From Ciona savignyi (taxonomy: Eukaryota > Chordata > Ascidiacea > Phlebobranchia > Cionidae): a stretch of 64,000 nt of DNA. Below are positions 26,833 through 40,089 of the stretch, one piece after another. The notes under the pieces were generated by a model. It was not told the origin of the DNA. It searched no databases and worked only from the letters and a program-made list of their open reading frames with translations. Every line of letters begins with the position of its first letter. Positions within the stretch are counted from its first letter, which is position 1. The stretch spans positions 310,154-374,153 of the forward strand of contig CH003387.1 in NCBI GenBank assembly GCA_000149265.1, written 5' to 3'. Position numbers and translations under genes: made by a program.

Positions 26833-27775
26833 CATAAATCATTCGCGGTCATTAATTATTCAATATGTTTGGATAACCGAAGTTATACATGAGAGGTCTT
26901 TTGCGAGACAATGTTATACAAGCTTAATGTTAATCAAACATAGCAAATTGATTGTACTGAGTATCTGAAAATTGCAACGAAATTAAATAGTATTCGGGTA
27001 TTGGAAATCGAATCGTGAAGGGTTCCTTATTTTTAAAGAGAAATGCTGGTCGGTGAAGTCTGGTTTACAGAAACAACATGCTTAGGCTGCTGTAATTACA
27101 ACGAATGATAACGTACCTAATTACGCGCATGTTAGTATCAAGTGATGTGTTAAAGTAGTATAAAACTGGTGATACCAAACTACTTTTTATATTGAACAAT
27201 AACATACTATAAGCACATTTCGTTTCAATCAAATATTCGGATACAATTCCATGATCCCCATGATTATGTTTGTGATTTTTAATAAATGTGGTTTTAAATT
27301 TTATTGTGGTATTTTATGTCTTATTATATATCGTGCGGCCGAATGCTTAACGCGACCGATACATATACCAAATCACATGCAATAAAACGGTCTTGGGGAC
27401 GAGCTCATTATGGGTTCGAAACTAAGCCCGATAAACAAAAATTATTTCGAATTCGTGCTTCCACATATTTACCAATATTCCCGTGCTGAAAGGAAACTAA
27501 ATTAATATGAGAATCATTAAAGTTACATTCTCGAATTAACATATTTCATTTTTGAATTAACACATTAACACATTCTAAAATTCATGCTTCGACCAAAGCA
27601 AAAAAGTGAGTTGAATTATAGGAATCGTAAAAGCCAACGCTTATGTTAATATATTGATAGTCGATCACCATTCAGAATCCGCGAATGAGTTTAAAATCTA
27701 CCGGGGTTCCAACAGGTTGGACAAAATATTGACATAAACTATAACGTTATTTGTGTTTTAAATAAAGGATCGAAA
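26833..27775. other. No gene recognised; scattered inverted repeats
   Basis: About 27060-27130 is the inverse of about 17925-17990. Otherwise AT-rich; short open frames only. Confidence 0.4.
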
Positions 27776-27779
27776 GATT

Positions 27780-28287
27780 TGTAGGGAGCCGTTGCAGGTC
27801 GCTGCCTATTTCGCTAGATTGTTCCTTGTAGGCATCCAGGTAAGCCGGTTACAACACCTGGTGCGATCTGCGATTCCCTACGCGCTATCTCGACTCTCGG
27901 AGGTGCGCTAATTAATTGAGGTTTTCTGCGTAAATGTCACTTTGACTGATCTCCTGTAGTTCGTCGATAAATTCCTCAGTAGTTTTATAACATCAATTGT
28001 ATTAAGCAATTGAGGCGATTAACTTGGTACCAATTGCGAGTTAAATCGTTAGATGTTTAAACGACATAGATTCCAGATAAACTCTCAGTATAGACACATA
28101 CAAGATCTTTCTTAATGCGTCCAGCCTTCTCTTTTCCAAGCAAAAGTAAAATAAACTTATATAGGCAAAGTACGACAGCTGTGGTTATAATCGTAAACCT
28201 ATAAATGATATTTCAACATGACGGAATGTCAGCGCAAATGCCAGCTGATGGGATCGTAAATCTTATGTAACACATAAGGTCGCTACA
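27780..28287 (-). repeat. 3' LTR (element orientation)
   Basis: 508 bp, TGTAG...CTACA, nearly identical to 31478-31985; differences at about 27785 and 27861. Confidence 0.9.
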
Positions 28288-28303
28288 TACACTTCCCCCC
28301 TCA
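28288..28303 (-). promoter_or_regulatory. Polypurine tract
   Basis: On the element strand gaggggggaagtgta directly abuts the 3' LTR, the expected place and composition for plus-strand priming. Confidence 0.75.
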
Positions 28304-29570
28304 GAGGTATGGTCATTTTAGTTTAGAATAACGAACGAAAAAGGGCCATACTTCGTAAAAGATATTACGTCAGAAAACGAAGAAATGAACTGAAAAAGTG
28401 TCGAACTCAAGGAATGGTACAAAAAAATAAAAAAATAATAATAATAAAATGGTTATCACGTATTTGTGACGACAAAAGATGTAAAAATGTCCCCACGGTT
28501 GACCGTAAAATGTTCTTAAATTTGGGTCTAGCGGAAGTCCACTGGTAAGGGTCGAATCTAACCTGCTATACCCCGTCTATTCTAATCATGATTATTTTGG
28601 GTAAAAAATCTCCATAGTTAAACTTTGGGAGCACATTCAATATCTACTTCAAGATCGTGTACATGGTCAAAACAAGTCTCCACTTCAGGGCAGCAGTAAG
28701 CAATGCCGAGAAAATCGTGTTGACTACCAGGGTTTGAAATTTTTGTAGCATCGATCAAGAGTGCGTGTTTGGCAAAGTGATCAAATAGACTTTCCAACGA
28801 ATGTATGGGCATCTGCATCTGCTGTCTCATTGCATCCTCATTCAGGAGTTAATTAATGTTCTCCGTTGTAACTTGCGATTGATTTATTGAACCAAGGATT
28901 GCGCCGAAATGCTCCAATCACATCGACGATAAGGGAATTTTTTTCGCAAGCGAAACCAAATCGTCCGAACTGGTTCTTCAATCGGAGTTAGAGAGGAAAT
29001 TTTATGCCGAACATGGACATCAGCATGTTCTAAAGTATAGTTATCATACAAGTAGAACTTATCGTTTACACGAAATGTAAATGTCCTGTCGGGTGTAGTG
29101 CTTAACTAATCTCACACCTTCATAGACCACATCGTTTTTCAAGACTTGGCCGATTCGTAATGATCCGTTACTATCGGTAAAGCTAACGAGAGGACAAATG
29201 GAGAAGTAGGATTTATATTGGAAACTGTGGCGTAATGTGGCATTTATTTGCTCACATACAATTTCAGTATTTCCAACAGTTATTGCAGCTCGGGAATTAT
29301 CCATCTTGGCTGATAGCACTTCAACTGGGAAACAGTCTTCCAGCTTATTAAATAGAGAACAGCGATATACTTGCAGTTGACATTCAAGGAATATATCGTC
29401 TATGGATTGATTGCTTAACCACCATTCTTGTAGAATTAAACCGGTAGTTAACCTATGATTGACTTCTCCAAATCTGCATGAAGACTGACACGAAGGTTGT
29501 AATGGCGAAAGTAATGCTTAAATAATTTAGAATAAAGAAGCGTATAGAGGTCAGATCTAACACTTAAAGG
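28304..29570 (-). other. Non-Gag internal part of LTR element, decayed
   Basis: Open stretches at 29059-29319 and 28618-28830, plus a segment in another frame at about 28860-29075 (contains RTFTFRVNDKFYLYDN), are protein-like but need frame changes to join. The last could be an integrase C-terminal remnant; this is a guess. No reverse transcriptase YxDD or zinc-binding HHCC pattern was seen. Confidence 0.4.
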
Positions 29571-29834
29571 TCATAATCCTGTAAATGTTTTGGACGAAAA
29601 CTGTTCGTCCAAATCGAGTTGTCCGTGGCTCATCTGCTGACGCAATAGTTCTGTGTAAGTCAGTATCAAAATAATCAGCCTTATTAGATTTAAGTCTCGT
29701 CCGATATTTCGTCTTGTCCGATCGTCTCTTATAGGTGGTAGGAGACTCAAAGATGCTCCCGTATCAATAAGATACTTGGTCGTAGTGTCCAATCCGAGAT
29801 AAATAGAAAATATGGCAATTTTAAAGTATTGCAC
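29571..29834 (-). CDS. Retroviral-type aspartic protease fragment
   Basis: Contains the active-site signature YLIDTGASLSLLPP, typical of retrotransposon proteases, near the middle of the frame. It overlaps the end of the Gag frame (29747) in a different frame, as when protease is made by ribosomal frameshifting. The flap and the second conserved segment are not clear and the frame ends within about 60 residues of the DTGA, so it may be truncated. Confidence 0.65.
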   Translation of the reverse strand: MQYFKIAIFSIYLGLDTTTKYLIDTGASLSLLPPIRDDRTRRNIGRDLNLIRLIILILTYTELLRQQMSHGQLDLDEQFSSKTFTGL

Positions 29835-30994
29835 AAGACGCTACACGCCATATCCAACGTCTTGCCTGAGAGTTTTTTATCTGGTTTAGTCTTTTTCTTG
29901 AAATCTATAACTTCTAGTTTCCTTCTATTTGGTCTTCTCCAATAACCTCTTCCGCGATTGCTCCATTGCCCCGGTGGGAGTTCTTCGTCTCGGTAGTCAT
30001 CTATGTAGACGTTATTGACCTGATATCCACTGTTCTTGGAGGCTGAATTTGACGGTCTGTTGACTAGCTTATTGTTAAGTAGTACAAGGTTCTCAACAAC
30101 TGCTAAGTTAATTGAATGCAAATCGTTTAATGTAGGATTTGCTACCCCGGAAGAAGAAAATGCCGCAGAATGTTGACCGTCGTCCATTATACAATCTGCT
30201 CGGCTGGACATCGCACCTAGCGAATCCGACGAAAATGCTTTAAGCGTGCTATTAACGTAAATAGACATACGTTTTAGAAACAGCTGACGTAACCAAATTG
30301 TCGTATTTTCATCCGGGTAAGGACCTGTCAGTTTTAATATCTCGTTCAGCATCTCCGATGGTTTCTCATGACCAAGCGGACCGAAGTTCATTAGTGATAG
30401 CATTTTATCAGTCTTAGAATCAGAATAGTTACTTATTAGCGCTTCTTTGAGGGACGTGTAAGGCAAAATTCTATCTCGTTTAACCAACAAGTGTTCAACG
30501 TGTCGGAGATGTCGGGGCCTTAGTAATTCTTTAACGAATTCAAACTTAGCATCTTCCGAAACCACATCAAAGAGACGAAAAATACTTTCCGCAGAATCAC
30601 ACCATGACTCGGGCATACTTTCGGTGAATTCAGGGAAGTTTACAGACGATTTCTTTAAATAGTCCGTTTGACTATTTAAAACGTCGCTCAATAAAGGACC
30701 AGAACGATGATGTTGTTGTTGAGAATCAATCGTACGGTTAAATGGAGTTTTAACAGAAGTCGCATCAACGTTTAATGGCATCTTTCGATAATAGGTTGGT
30801 TGTTTGACCTTGGGCGTCGGCGATGATAACGAAATATTATCCCCCACCAGACTAACGTCTTGTAGGTTATAATCTTCCGACCAATGATAATCATCGTCAT
30901 TACCCGGATCATAACCATGACTATTATTTTCGGGGACAGGCAGATTTCGCTCCTTTTCAACAGACCTACCGCTAAATCCAAAGAATTTTCTCAT
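29747..30994 (-). CDS. gag: Gag polyprotein of LTR element
   Basis: 415-aa frame opening MRKFFGFSGR. After a disordered N-terminus, residues about 119-275 look like the capsid-type domain common in gypsy Gags (DUF7041-like): PEFTESMPESWCDSAESIFR, then VEHLLV...YTSLKEALISNYS, GHEKPSEMLNEI and WLRQLFLKRM. A basic RGRGYWRRPNRRK segment near 350 could bind RNA in place of a CCHC knuckle, which is absent. It ends after overlapping the protease frame. It lies between the primer site and the protease, as expected. Confidence 0.8.
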   Translation of the reverse strand: MRKFFGFSGRSVEKERNLPVPENNSHGYDPGNDDDYHWSEDYNLQDVSLVGDNISLSSPTPKVKQPTYYRKMPLNVDATSVKTPFNRTIDSQQQHHRSGPLLSDVLNSQTDYLKKSSVNFPEFTESMPESWCDSAESIFRLFDVVSEDAKFEFVKELLRPRHLRHVEHLLVKRDRILPYTSLKEALISNYSDSKTDKMLSLMNFGPLGHEKPSEMLNEILKLTGPYPDENTTIWLRQLFLKRMSIYVNSTLKAFSSDSLGAMSSRADCIMDDGQHSAAFSSSGVANPTLNDLHSINLAVVENLVLLNNKLVNRPSNSASKNSGYQVNNVYIDDYRDEELPPGQWSNRGRGYWRRPNRRKLEVIDFKKKTKPDKKLSGKTLDMACSVLCNTLKLPYFLFISDWTLRPSILLIREHL

Positions 30995-31444
30995 TTTAAC
31001 GGACTCCGTGGGTTTTAAAAAGTTAAAGAAAAATAATTAAATCGTACCAAATCTATATAAACAGATTAATTATAGCAAAACCACATAATAAATATAGAAC
31101 TTAATAGAATTGTCCGGTGAGGTTGATCTCGTTCCCGTCGTAGTAGATCCGGTCGTCGTCTGTAGAATGTAGAATCCTTCAAAGTATCCGTTGATCTCGC
31201 GTATATAATCCGTTGTGTGAACTTGACACCTCCACGAACAATAGAACGAAAATGTCCAACGTTTGTTCTTGATGGCGAATGCGGCGTTTACAGTGGATGC
31301 AGAATGTACCTCTAAACTTTAAGGAGCAAAGCAATGTAGTTGAAATTCTTCTTTTTCCGGCTTTCCAATCATCAATGCCACCTCAAAATTTGCTCAGAAA
31401 CAGGGTCACCAAATATATAGAGCCCTTCTTAGATCGGAAAGTTG

Positions 31445-31474
31445 CAAGTGCAAATCACGTCGGGTAGTCAACAA
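31445..31474 (-). promoter_or_regulatory. Primer-binding site, tRNA-Trp type
   Basis: Read on the window's plus strand, gcaaatcacgtcgggtagtc followed by aaca closely matches the 3' end of metazoan tRNA-Trp (tcaaatcacgtcggggtca-CCA as I recall it). It begins 4 bases inside the 5' LTR. The match runs past the usual 18 bases into the T arm, with small changes at the CCA end. Confidence 0.7.
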
Positions 31475-31477
31475 ATA

Positions 31478-31985
31478 TGTAGAGAGCCGTTGCAGGTCGC
31501 TGCCTATTTCGCTAGATTGTTCCTTGTAGGCATCCAGGTAAGCCGGTTACAACACCTGATGCGATCTGCGATTCCCTACGCGCTATCTCGACTCTCGGAG
31601 GTGCGCTAATTAATTGAGGTTTTCTGCGTAAATGTCACTTTGACTGATCTCCTGTAGTTCGTCGATAAATTCCTCAGTAGTTTTATAACATCAATTGTAT
31701 TAAGCAATTGAGGCGATTAACTTGGTACCAATTGCGAGTTAAATCGTTAGATGTTTAAACGACATAGATTCCAGATAAACTCTCAGTATAGACACATACA
31801 AGATCTTTCTTAATGCGTCCAGCCTTCTCTTTTCCAAGCAAAAGTAAAATAAACTTATATAGGCAAAGTACGACAGCTGTGGTTATAATCGTAAACCTAT
31901 AAATGATATTTCAACATGACGGAATGTCAGCGCAAATGCCAGCTGATGGGATCGTAAATCTTATGTAACACATAAGGTCGCTACA
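31478..31985 (-). repeat. 5' LTR (element orientation)
   Basis: 508 bp, TGTAG...CTACA, partner of 27780-28287; followed by the GATT duplication at 31986-31989. Confidence 0.9.
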
Positions 31986-32150
31986 GATTAACCTATCGAT
32001 TCAGTTAATTCAATCGTTAAACAAGTAAATCAGATCAGTAACGTGGCTTAATTTTTACGACTAAACGACCTCAATAATCATCGAATACCAATCGAGACGA
32101 CCCGTGTAATTTCTCATTACATTATTGTTATGATTGTGAATTGAATTTCG
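31986..32150 (+). repeat. Dispersed repeat split by the LTR element
   Basis: Inverse of 12870-13070. Homology runs from the GATT duplication through tcagttaattcaatcgttaa to about aattgaatttcg. Confidence 0.65.
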
Positions 32151-32279
32151 TGTTTACCAGACCTGGCTTGGAAACCTAATCACTGGATCACTGGCGTTCG
32201 ATATAGATGGCAAGGAACCGATCGTTTCTATGTAGAAACATGTATAATGCACAGTCAAATGAGTTTTACCAAAGGGATA

Positions 32280-32552
32280 ATCTGGTGGTTTAGTGCTTCG
32301 CATTTTTAGCCGAAAGGTTGCAGGTGCAAAACTGGTCGCTAACTAGTCGATTGTGTTCTTAGGCACTTAACAGACATTGCATGGACCCAGCGGATTAATG
32401 GGTTCTACTAAATTAAAGGAACGTGTCTATCATACAACACACTGCAATAGCTCCGGTAACCCGACAGTGGGCGCTAGGTGATCTGACGTTTGCCCGTGTG
32501 TTACTGCTCTTTGTTTTACCAATCATGGGGATAAACATGAATATCCTATGAT
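32280..32552 (+). mobile_element. SINE, near full-length
   Basis: Head with ggtggtttagtgc / gaaaggttgcaggtgcaaaa, body blocks and tail ggggataaacatgaatatcc. Followed by unique DNA. Confidence 0.85.
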
Positions 32553-34172
<1,620 letters not shown>

Positions 34173-34514
34173 TAACCATAGGAGAGCTCATATCCATCGT
34201 CAAGTTAATCACATGTTTAAGATTTCAGCAACTATACAAACATTATATGGATATCGTAACATTTTATGCTTTGTGCCATTGAAATGCATATGGTTGAGAC
34301 ATTTCAACAGTTTCAGTTCAATAATCTATTGGGTCCAAACAGCGCCTGCTCATTGTCCAAACATATTGTTTAACCAGTGACCATTGAGTGGATCGATATT
34401 CGATACCAACCTGTGGGTGGCTGGTATTGATCCAATCACCATCCGGCTCATTAACTGTCACCTATAACAACTGGGCTATCCAACTTAATATAATAAATTG
34501 AGCACAAAACTTAC

Positions 34515-37500
34515 CGCAAACGCTGAACACAAAGTCAGGATAATCATCACCTGTGAAAAGAATAATTATTTTGCCAAATTTTTAATCAAATAATTGAACA
34601 TTTAGTTTGTTTGTATTGTAGAAACATTTAGGGTCTGCTGCCTTTTGCAAAATATGCTTGCAAGTAAGTGCTTTCTACAGTACATGGCACAGTAATTTAC
34701 ATTTGTATGCTGTATACACTAAATTATCACTGCTTACATCATGGATGTCCAACCTGCGGCCCACCTGAGATTTTATCAGTCAGCTTTTAGGGACGTAGTA
34801 ATAGTGGGCTATGTATGGAACCAACAGGAATACAGGTTATATATAACCATAAGACTCTGCGGCCCATTGAATTAATAGGTGATGCGGCCCATTGAATTAT
34901 TTCAAGTAACAATGCGGCCCACTACAATAAAATGTTGGACATCCCTGGCTTACATCCTCTTTTTTATTAATTTTAATATTGACCTGTTGTTATGATTGTA
35001 ATTTTAACATACGGTACTTTCCCTTTTCCCTAATTCTAATATTATAATGGCAAGTAATGATTTTCCAACTGTAAATTAAAGCCACAAAAACAGCCGAATG
35101 TGACGACAACTTACAATCATTGTGATTGATGCAAAGATTCTGGTTTCCTTGAACATGCTTTTCAGCTGGCTCAATGGTCCACGCAGGAACAATGTACTAC
35201 CGAGCGCAACAAGTGTACCGCACGAATACAGCAACGCAAATGAAACAAGGCCCCCGAAAAACAGTGTAATAGAACCCTGGGGATAATTAGAATAAATATC
35301 AGTGTCACCCAAATACTATTGAAGCAAGTACTTGATCCTGGAAGAACGACTTTCAATTGACGCTTTATCGTGTACCAGAAGTTGTCATTTTGGTAACATA
35401 CAACTAACAGTAGCAATTGTATGGGATGAATGTTTTGTGACAAGAAAACTTTTTAATCTTCGTTCAAATTAACAATATCAAAATATTTCCCTTCATTATG
35501 TAATGTGTGTAAAATATTAACATATTCAAGATACATTTGATGCAAAAGAATGCAGGTCCACACTCTAAATACCCAGTGTGGGCAGTGTGTAGGTAGTGCG
35601 AGTAGTGTGCTAGAGTTAGGGTTTCAAGTGTGCCCACACTGCCCACACATATTAGAGCCACCCAATACTCACAATGATGGAGAGAAGTATCCCGATGACG
35701 CAGCAAATGACGAATCCTTTGATCCTCGTCTCCCAACTCAGTGACGGACACATACTGTCCCCTCCTCCTGTTACCTGTGGAATCATTTCAGTTCATACAA
35801 GGGTGGTGGATGGAAGGGTTTGTTCGGGACTTTCTAACAATAAACTCTGGCGATATGTTAACAACAACTTGATTTGGGATTATTTTAGCTGTGATAATGG
35901 CTTTCTACACTTCATTTATTAAATTAGCGAAAAATGATCTGACGAAAAATGAACATTGGTAACCTAAATTGCCAGGTCATGTTGTATGGAAGTGATTCAG
36001 TATTTACTTTGTGGTGGAAAGTATCACAATGTGTGGTTAGTAAAGATGTTAATGAAGCTGGAAATCGTGGTCGAATGTGACAGCGAATATGTGACATCAG
36101 TCAATGTGAAGTTGACAATCAACGTGAACAGCTCATTTAGTGTCAGAGGATCGAAACTTGTGTTAGTTAACAATGGCTTTTGTGATGAATTGTGGATAGC
36201 TTCCCATGCCAAGCATGTCCCAGGCACAGGCCAAATGCCAGGATCTTAAATATAAAGCGAAGTTGAACAACGATGGCAATTCAAAAGACACCATGCAACA
36301 CAACATGCACAAATACAAACGAATCCAACAATCGGTGAAAATAATGGAAACAATCCAATGGAAAGAAGTCTTGGGGTTTAAAATAAAGTTCTGGACGTTT
36401 TCAACCATCAAAATAGAAGAGACATTTAACTTCGTTTAACCAAACAACTTGGTTTTTCAACTTACGCTAAAATACTCATTCAATTATAAATTCCAGCAAA
36501 AATACAAATATGATTGTACTTTGTACTTTTTATTAGAATTTTCGTTCGCAAACACAATGTTCTCAATATAAAGACTCGTGTCTAGGTGCATGCAGTTTTC
36601 AAGAAAACGAAAAAATAAATAAAGATGGCATTGTATTAATACGAAAACAATAAAGAACTTTTAACCACATTTCCACCATGTAAAACAAAATAATCAACCA
36701 TCTAACTATTGGAGTATAATATCACAATTTAAATGCATTCTCGCACTTAATTAGGGAAGCACAAAATATCATAATTGGCATTCTGGAATGGATTAGAATG
36801 TATTTCGAATTCCCAATTCTATGTCAGAATACTTTCCGTTACGATAACTAAATGGATTTTATCTAAAAATATGGAAAATGCAAATTAAACTGTGAACAGT
36901 AACATGACAGTTATATTGTAAAGCAGTTTAACACAATGTACTTCTGTCTTAGAATCAATTAATACAATTCTATATTTTGCACTTTACTAGTTTGATTGGT
37001 CTGATTCAATAACTTTAATAATGGTTTTGTAACATTGGAATTTTAATCAATTTATCAAATGCTGATTAACATTCAAGTTCTTTTGTGATTGAATTAAAAT
37101 TCCATATTGTGTAACCTTATTGTAAGAAATAATAACATTTGAAACCTCCTAACTTGTGTCGTAACTCACATTTCCAAACAGTTGAGATTCTTCATCCTCT
37201 TCCTCTTGGCCGTTTAAAACTCTTCTCAGCGAGTCCATTGAATATTTATTTAAACTTTTTCAGATATAAATACTTCTGTCAGTACAAGGAGCCTATTAAC
37301 CGACCAAAGCATGATGTAGAAGGAATTGTTAGAAGTCATGCATGGAAGTTCTACCACAAGAGTTATAAAGTGTACACTGCCAATACTGTTCTAGTTACTA
37401 CAATCTAATATGAAGGAGTCTAGTGATCAATGCATGCTAAGGTGTTCTACAATACAAACATTTGCAAGGAAGGTTTGATGGATTGGTCATGCTGAAATAA

Positions 37501-40028
37501 ACAACCATACAAAACAAATAAACCGCTGTAATAATTGGTGAAAATATCACAGAGGGTAGGCCTAAACAATTTAGCATGATCACATGCGCAATAGTCCAGT
37601 TACCACAGGTATTGCAGTGTTTTATATAAGTGAAAAGTTACTAGTCCTTTACTTTAACCTAATAATTCATTTTGTGCAACATGTGCTAATTGCCTTCAGG
37701 TATATTTTAACTTTGTATAACACTTAACCAGAGTAAGCTAACAGACTGGTCTTCCACCAGAGTAAATTCATTTAATTATTTCGACAAACAGACATAATAA
37801 CACTGCATGCTGATGATGTATAAGTAAGTCCTTTATTATGACAGAAAAATTTTATTTAATTATAAGTTTATAACACTTACTCAGAAATTAACAAATAACT
37901 ATACCACCCACTACTTTAAGGGCTAACAAATTGAGGTTTCCTGTATGTGTCAGTCAAAATATGTGTGTAGGGGTGAATAGTATACTACCTGAACCAGAGT
38001 TTATTGCACAATTACATGCAGTGCATTCATGCTTGTGTTTGGCAGTCTGCACACTATAACCTCTAAACCTCCTGTTTAACTACAAATGCTCAGTCTGACA
38101 ACATAAGTAAAGCGAATTAGAAGATCTGGTACAAAACTAAAAGTTTTATTTACATAATAACATCAACTCAAGACTATATTTGTCACTACAATTTTGCGAT
38201 AAAATATTCCTCCATGATTATCAACAGATCACTCTTGCTTGCAGTCGAGTTGCCAAGCTACAACTGTTCAGTTATTACACAGAATGCATGTGGCACTTCT
38301 AATAGGGATGGGATTGGAACAATTCATTTGAAGTTAAACATTAATAATAAATATCACACATCTGCATGTTTGATTGACAGACTGATTACAAATATTTATA
38401 TTGAACTTAAAGCTGGTCTGCTTCATGTGATAGCAAATTAAATCCACTAATCTCTAATCCAATATGACCAGTTTAAATTGTAATTTATATAGACTAAGGA
38501 TATTGCTGCTTTTACCATTAATACAAACAATATATCTACAAATATACTATTTACATGCATACAGTGCTCTACCTAAATACTATACGACAAAAAAATTTTA
38601 GATCGAAAGTTTTCAACTATGGACAGCTAACACTAACACTCTGTCCAAGAATAAAACAAAGCTTGATGGTTGATATATACTGCTGTAAGAAAATAATGCA
38701 CCGAACCACTTCCTATTGTGAATAATACAGTGCACAGAACAATGTATTTATTAAGCCTCTCAACAGCCTTTGTTCATTTTATCATTTTGCACCAAATTGT
38801 TGGTGCTGATTTAAAGTAATCAACATAAACATCCTAAACAAGGTTTGACTAATCGCCAGAAAGATTTTTAACTTCAATAAAAATAAAGCGAGGTAATTAA
38901 AAGTGGCTCCTAGGACACATAATATGGTAAGTGGGATTACTCTGGTTGTCATAACATATTAGATACCAATTATCACAAGATTTAAGGAGTCATGTGTTCT
39001 AGATAGGGGTGGGCAAGACTGATATGACATGAATCACAACACAAGTTTGCAATCAATATATCATAAATTACTTGGATATTTTTACACTGATTTCCAGTTG
39101 TAGATACTATCACTTAAAAACGTGGATTAAATTTATTTGCGGCTATCACCTGTATTTAATGGTTCTGCTAAAACAGTAGAAACACCTTCACAGATAGTAG
39201 CAAAAGTAACACAACTGTGAAAATATGGTAATATGACGACTGCCCATGCCTACTACCCCCTACAACCGGAATATTCATGTTCATGTTTACTACTTGAAAT
39301 ATGCAAGGGGTGTTAGCACAAATAAAATTGTGTCTGCTGGTGCCTGCACAAGGACACAACCGACTAACCAACAACCAGTTTCGATCTTGCAGTCCTTCTG
39401 CCCAGAAGCGACGCACTAACCAACCGATCTAATTAGCCGGACATATCAATCCTTTTTTTCTGCACCTAATTTGTGTTTAAAACACTTGGAAAATAAATTC
39501 TGTAACTTATTTTAAACTCCATCATCACGCTACCATAGCAAATTAACCACTGTGAAACTATACAATACACCACATTATTATACAGAGGCTGTAATATAGT
39601 TGCGGAAATTTAACAAAACAACTAAGGAGCACTTGAGGCATTGTTGTGTGAGCAAAGAGAAACAATTTGTGAAAAGTGCACTGTGGTCTCTACAGAAATC
39701 AATGCACATTACCGTGACAACACAACAATAACACAATGTGTGGACACAAGTGTGACAGATAACAAACCATTGTGCACTACACAAGTCGCATGTGAGATTC
39801 ACAATGTCAGTTGAATGAGCTGTGGTTCACCCACTTTACTTATTTATGTGCAAAGGTAACCATGGTTATCGTGAAATAAGCTCAAAACCACATTCAGCCG
39901 ACAGAAAACAGCGAAGGTTAGAAACATCCATCGAAGCAAACGACAACAGCTGAACTCACCGCGGTTACCAGACCCGCCTCCCCGCCATCACTTTCCTTCC
40001 CGTTTAACACATTACGAAGCTTATCCAT
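34515..40028 (-). CDS. SFT2D2-like: SFT2D2-like vesicle transport protein (3' end not found)
   Basis: Four exons with agreeing phase: 39960-40028 (MDKLRNVLNGKESDGG...), 35673-35774, 35115-35276, 34515-34550; canonical GT-AG sites. Second exon: CPSLSWETRIKGFVICCVIG (first membrane helix). Third: LLYSCGTLVALGSTLFLRGP then LSQLKSMFKETRIFASITMI (second helix, the SFT2 GP-x-x-QLK-x-MF signature, start of the third helix). Fourth: VMIILTLCSAFA. This follows the SFT2D2 order closely. SFT2 proteins are four-helix Golgi membrane proteins tied to endosome-to-Golgi vesicle fusion (yeast Sft2). The last helix and tail (expected after CSAF) were not located, so the exon is beyond my reach, in a gap of recognition, or displaced. 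Confidence 0.85.
34732..34955. mobile_element. hAT-type MITE with perfect 8-bp target duplication
   Basis: Element 34740-34947 (208 bp) starts catggatgtccaacctgcgg and ends aatgttggacatccctg; the inverted ends are hAT-like. Flanked by gcttacat at 34732-34739 and 34948-34955. 'gcggccca' is repeated inside. In the SFT2D2-like intron between exons 34515-34550 and 35115-35276. Confidence 0.92.
35775..39959. other. Large first intron of SFT2D2-like gene
   Basis: 4.2 kb of AT-rich DNA. Holds a partial reverse SINE at about 39350-39440 and a weak one near 37560-37625 (gcgcaatagtccagttacca). Open frames at 35986, 37139 and 38214 have no recognised motif. No nested gene is supported. Confidence 0.5.
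39350..39440 (-). repeat. SINE head fragment
   Basis: caaggacacaaccgactaac, then accagtttcgatcttgcagt and gcgacgcactaaccaacc: the reverse of the tRNA-like head only. Confidence 0.65.
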
Positions 40029-40089
40029 CCCTTCCACACACGGAGTCACTTAATGTAGCTTTCTAGGACAGGTGTCTCAATTTTTTATA

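Larger units (their letters stand above)
27780..31985 (-). mobile_element. Young non-autonomous Ty3/gypsy-like LTR retrotransposon
   Basis: 4,206 bp, oriented on the minus strand. Two 508-bp LTRs (27780-28287, 31478-31985) start TGTAG and end CTACA; I see only two differences between them. Target duplication GATT at 27776-27779 and 31986-31989. The inner region carries a Gag-type ORF and a frame with an aspartic-protease DTGA motif. I found no reverse transcriptase, RNase H or integrase catalytic core in the remaining 1.3 kb, so the element must depend on enzymes from a relative. The 4-bp duplication and Gag type favour Ty3/gypsy. An unoccupied paralogue of the target is at 12870-13085. Confidence 0.9.
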
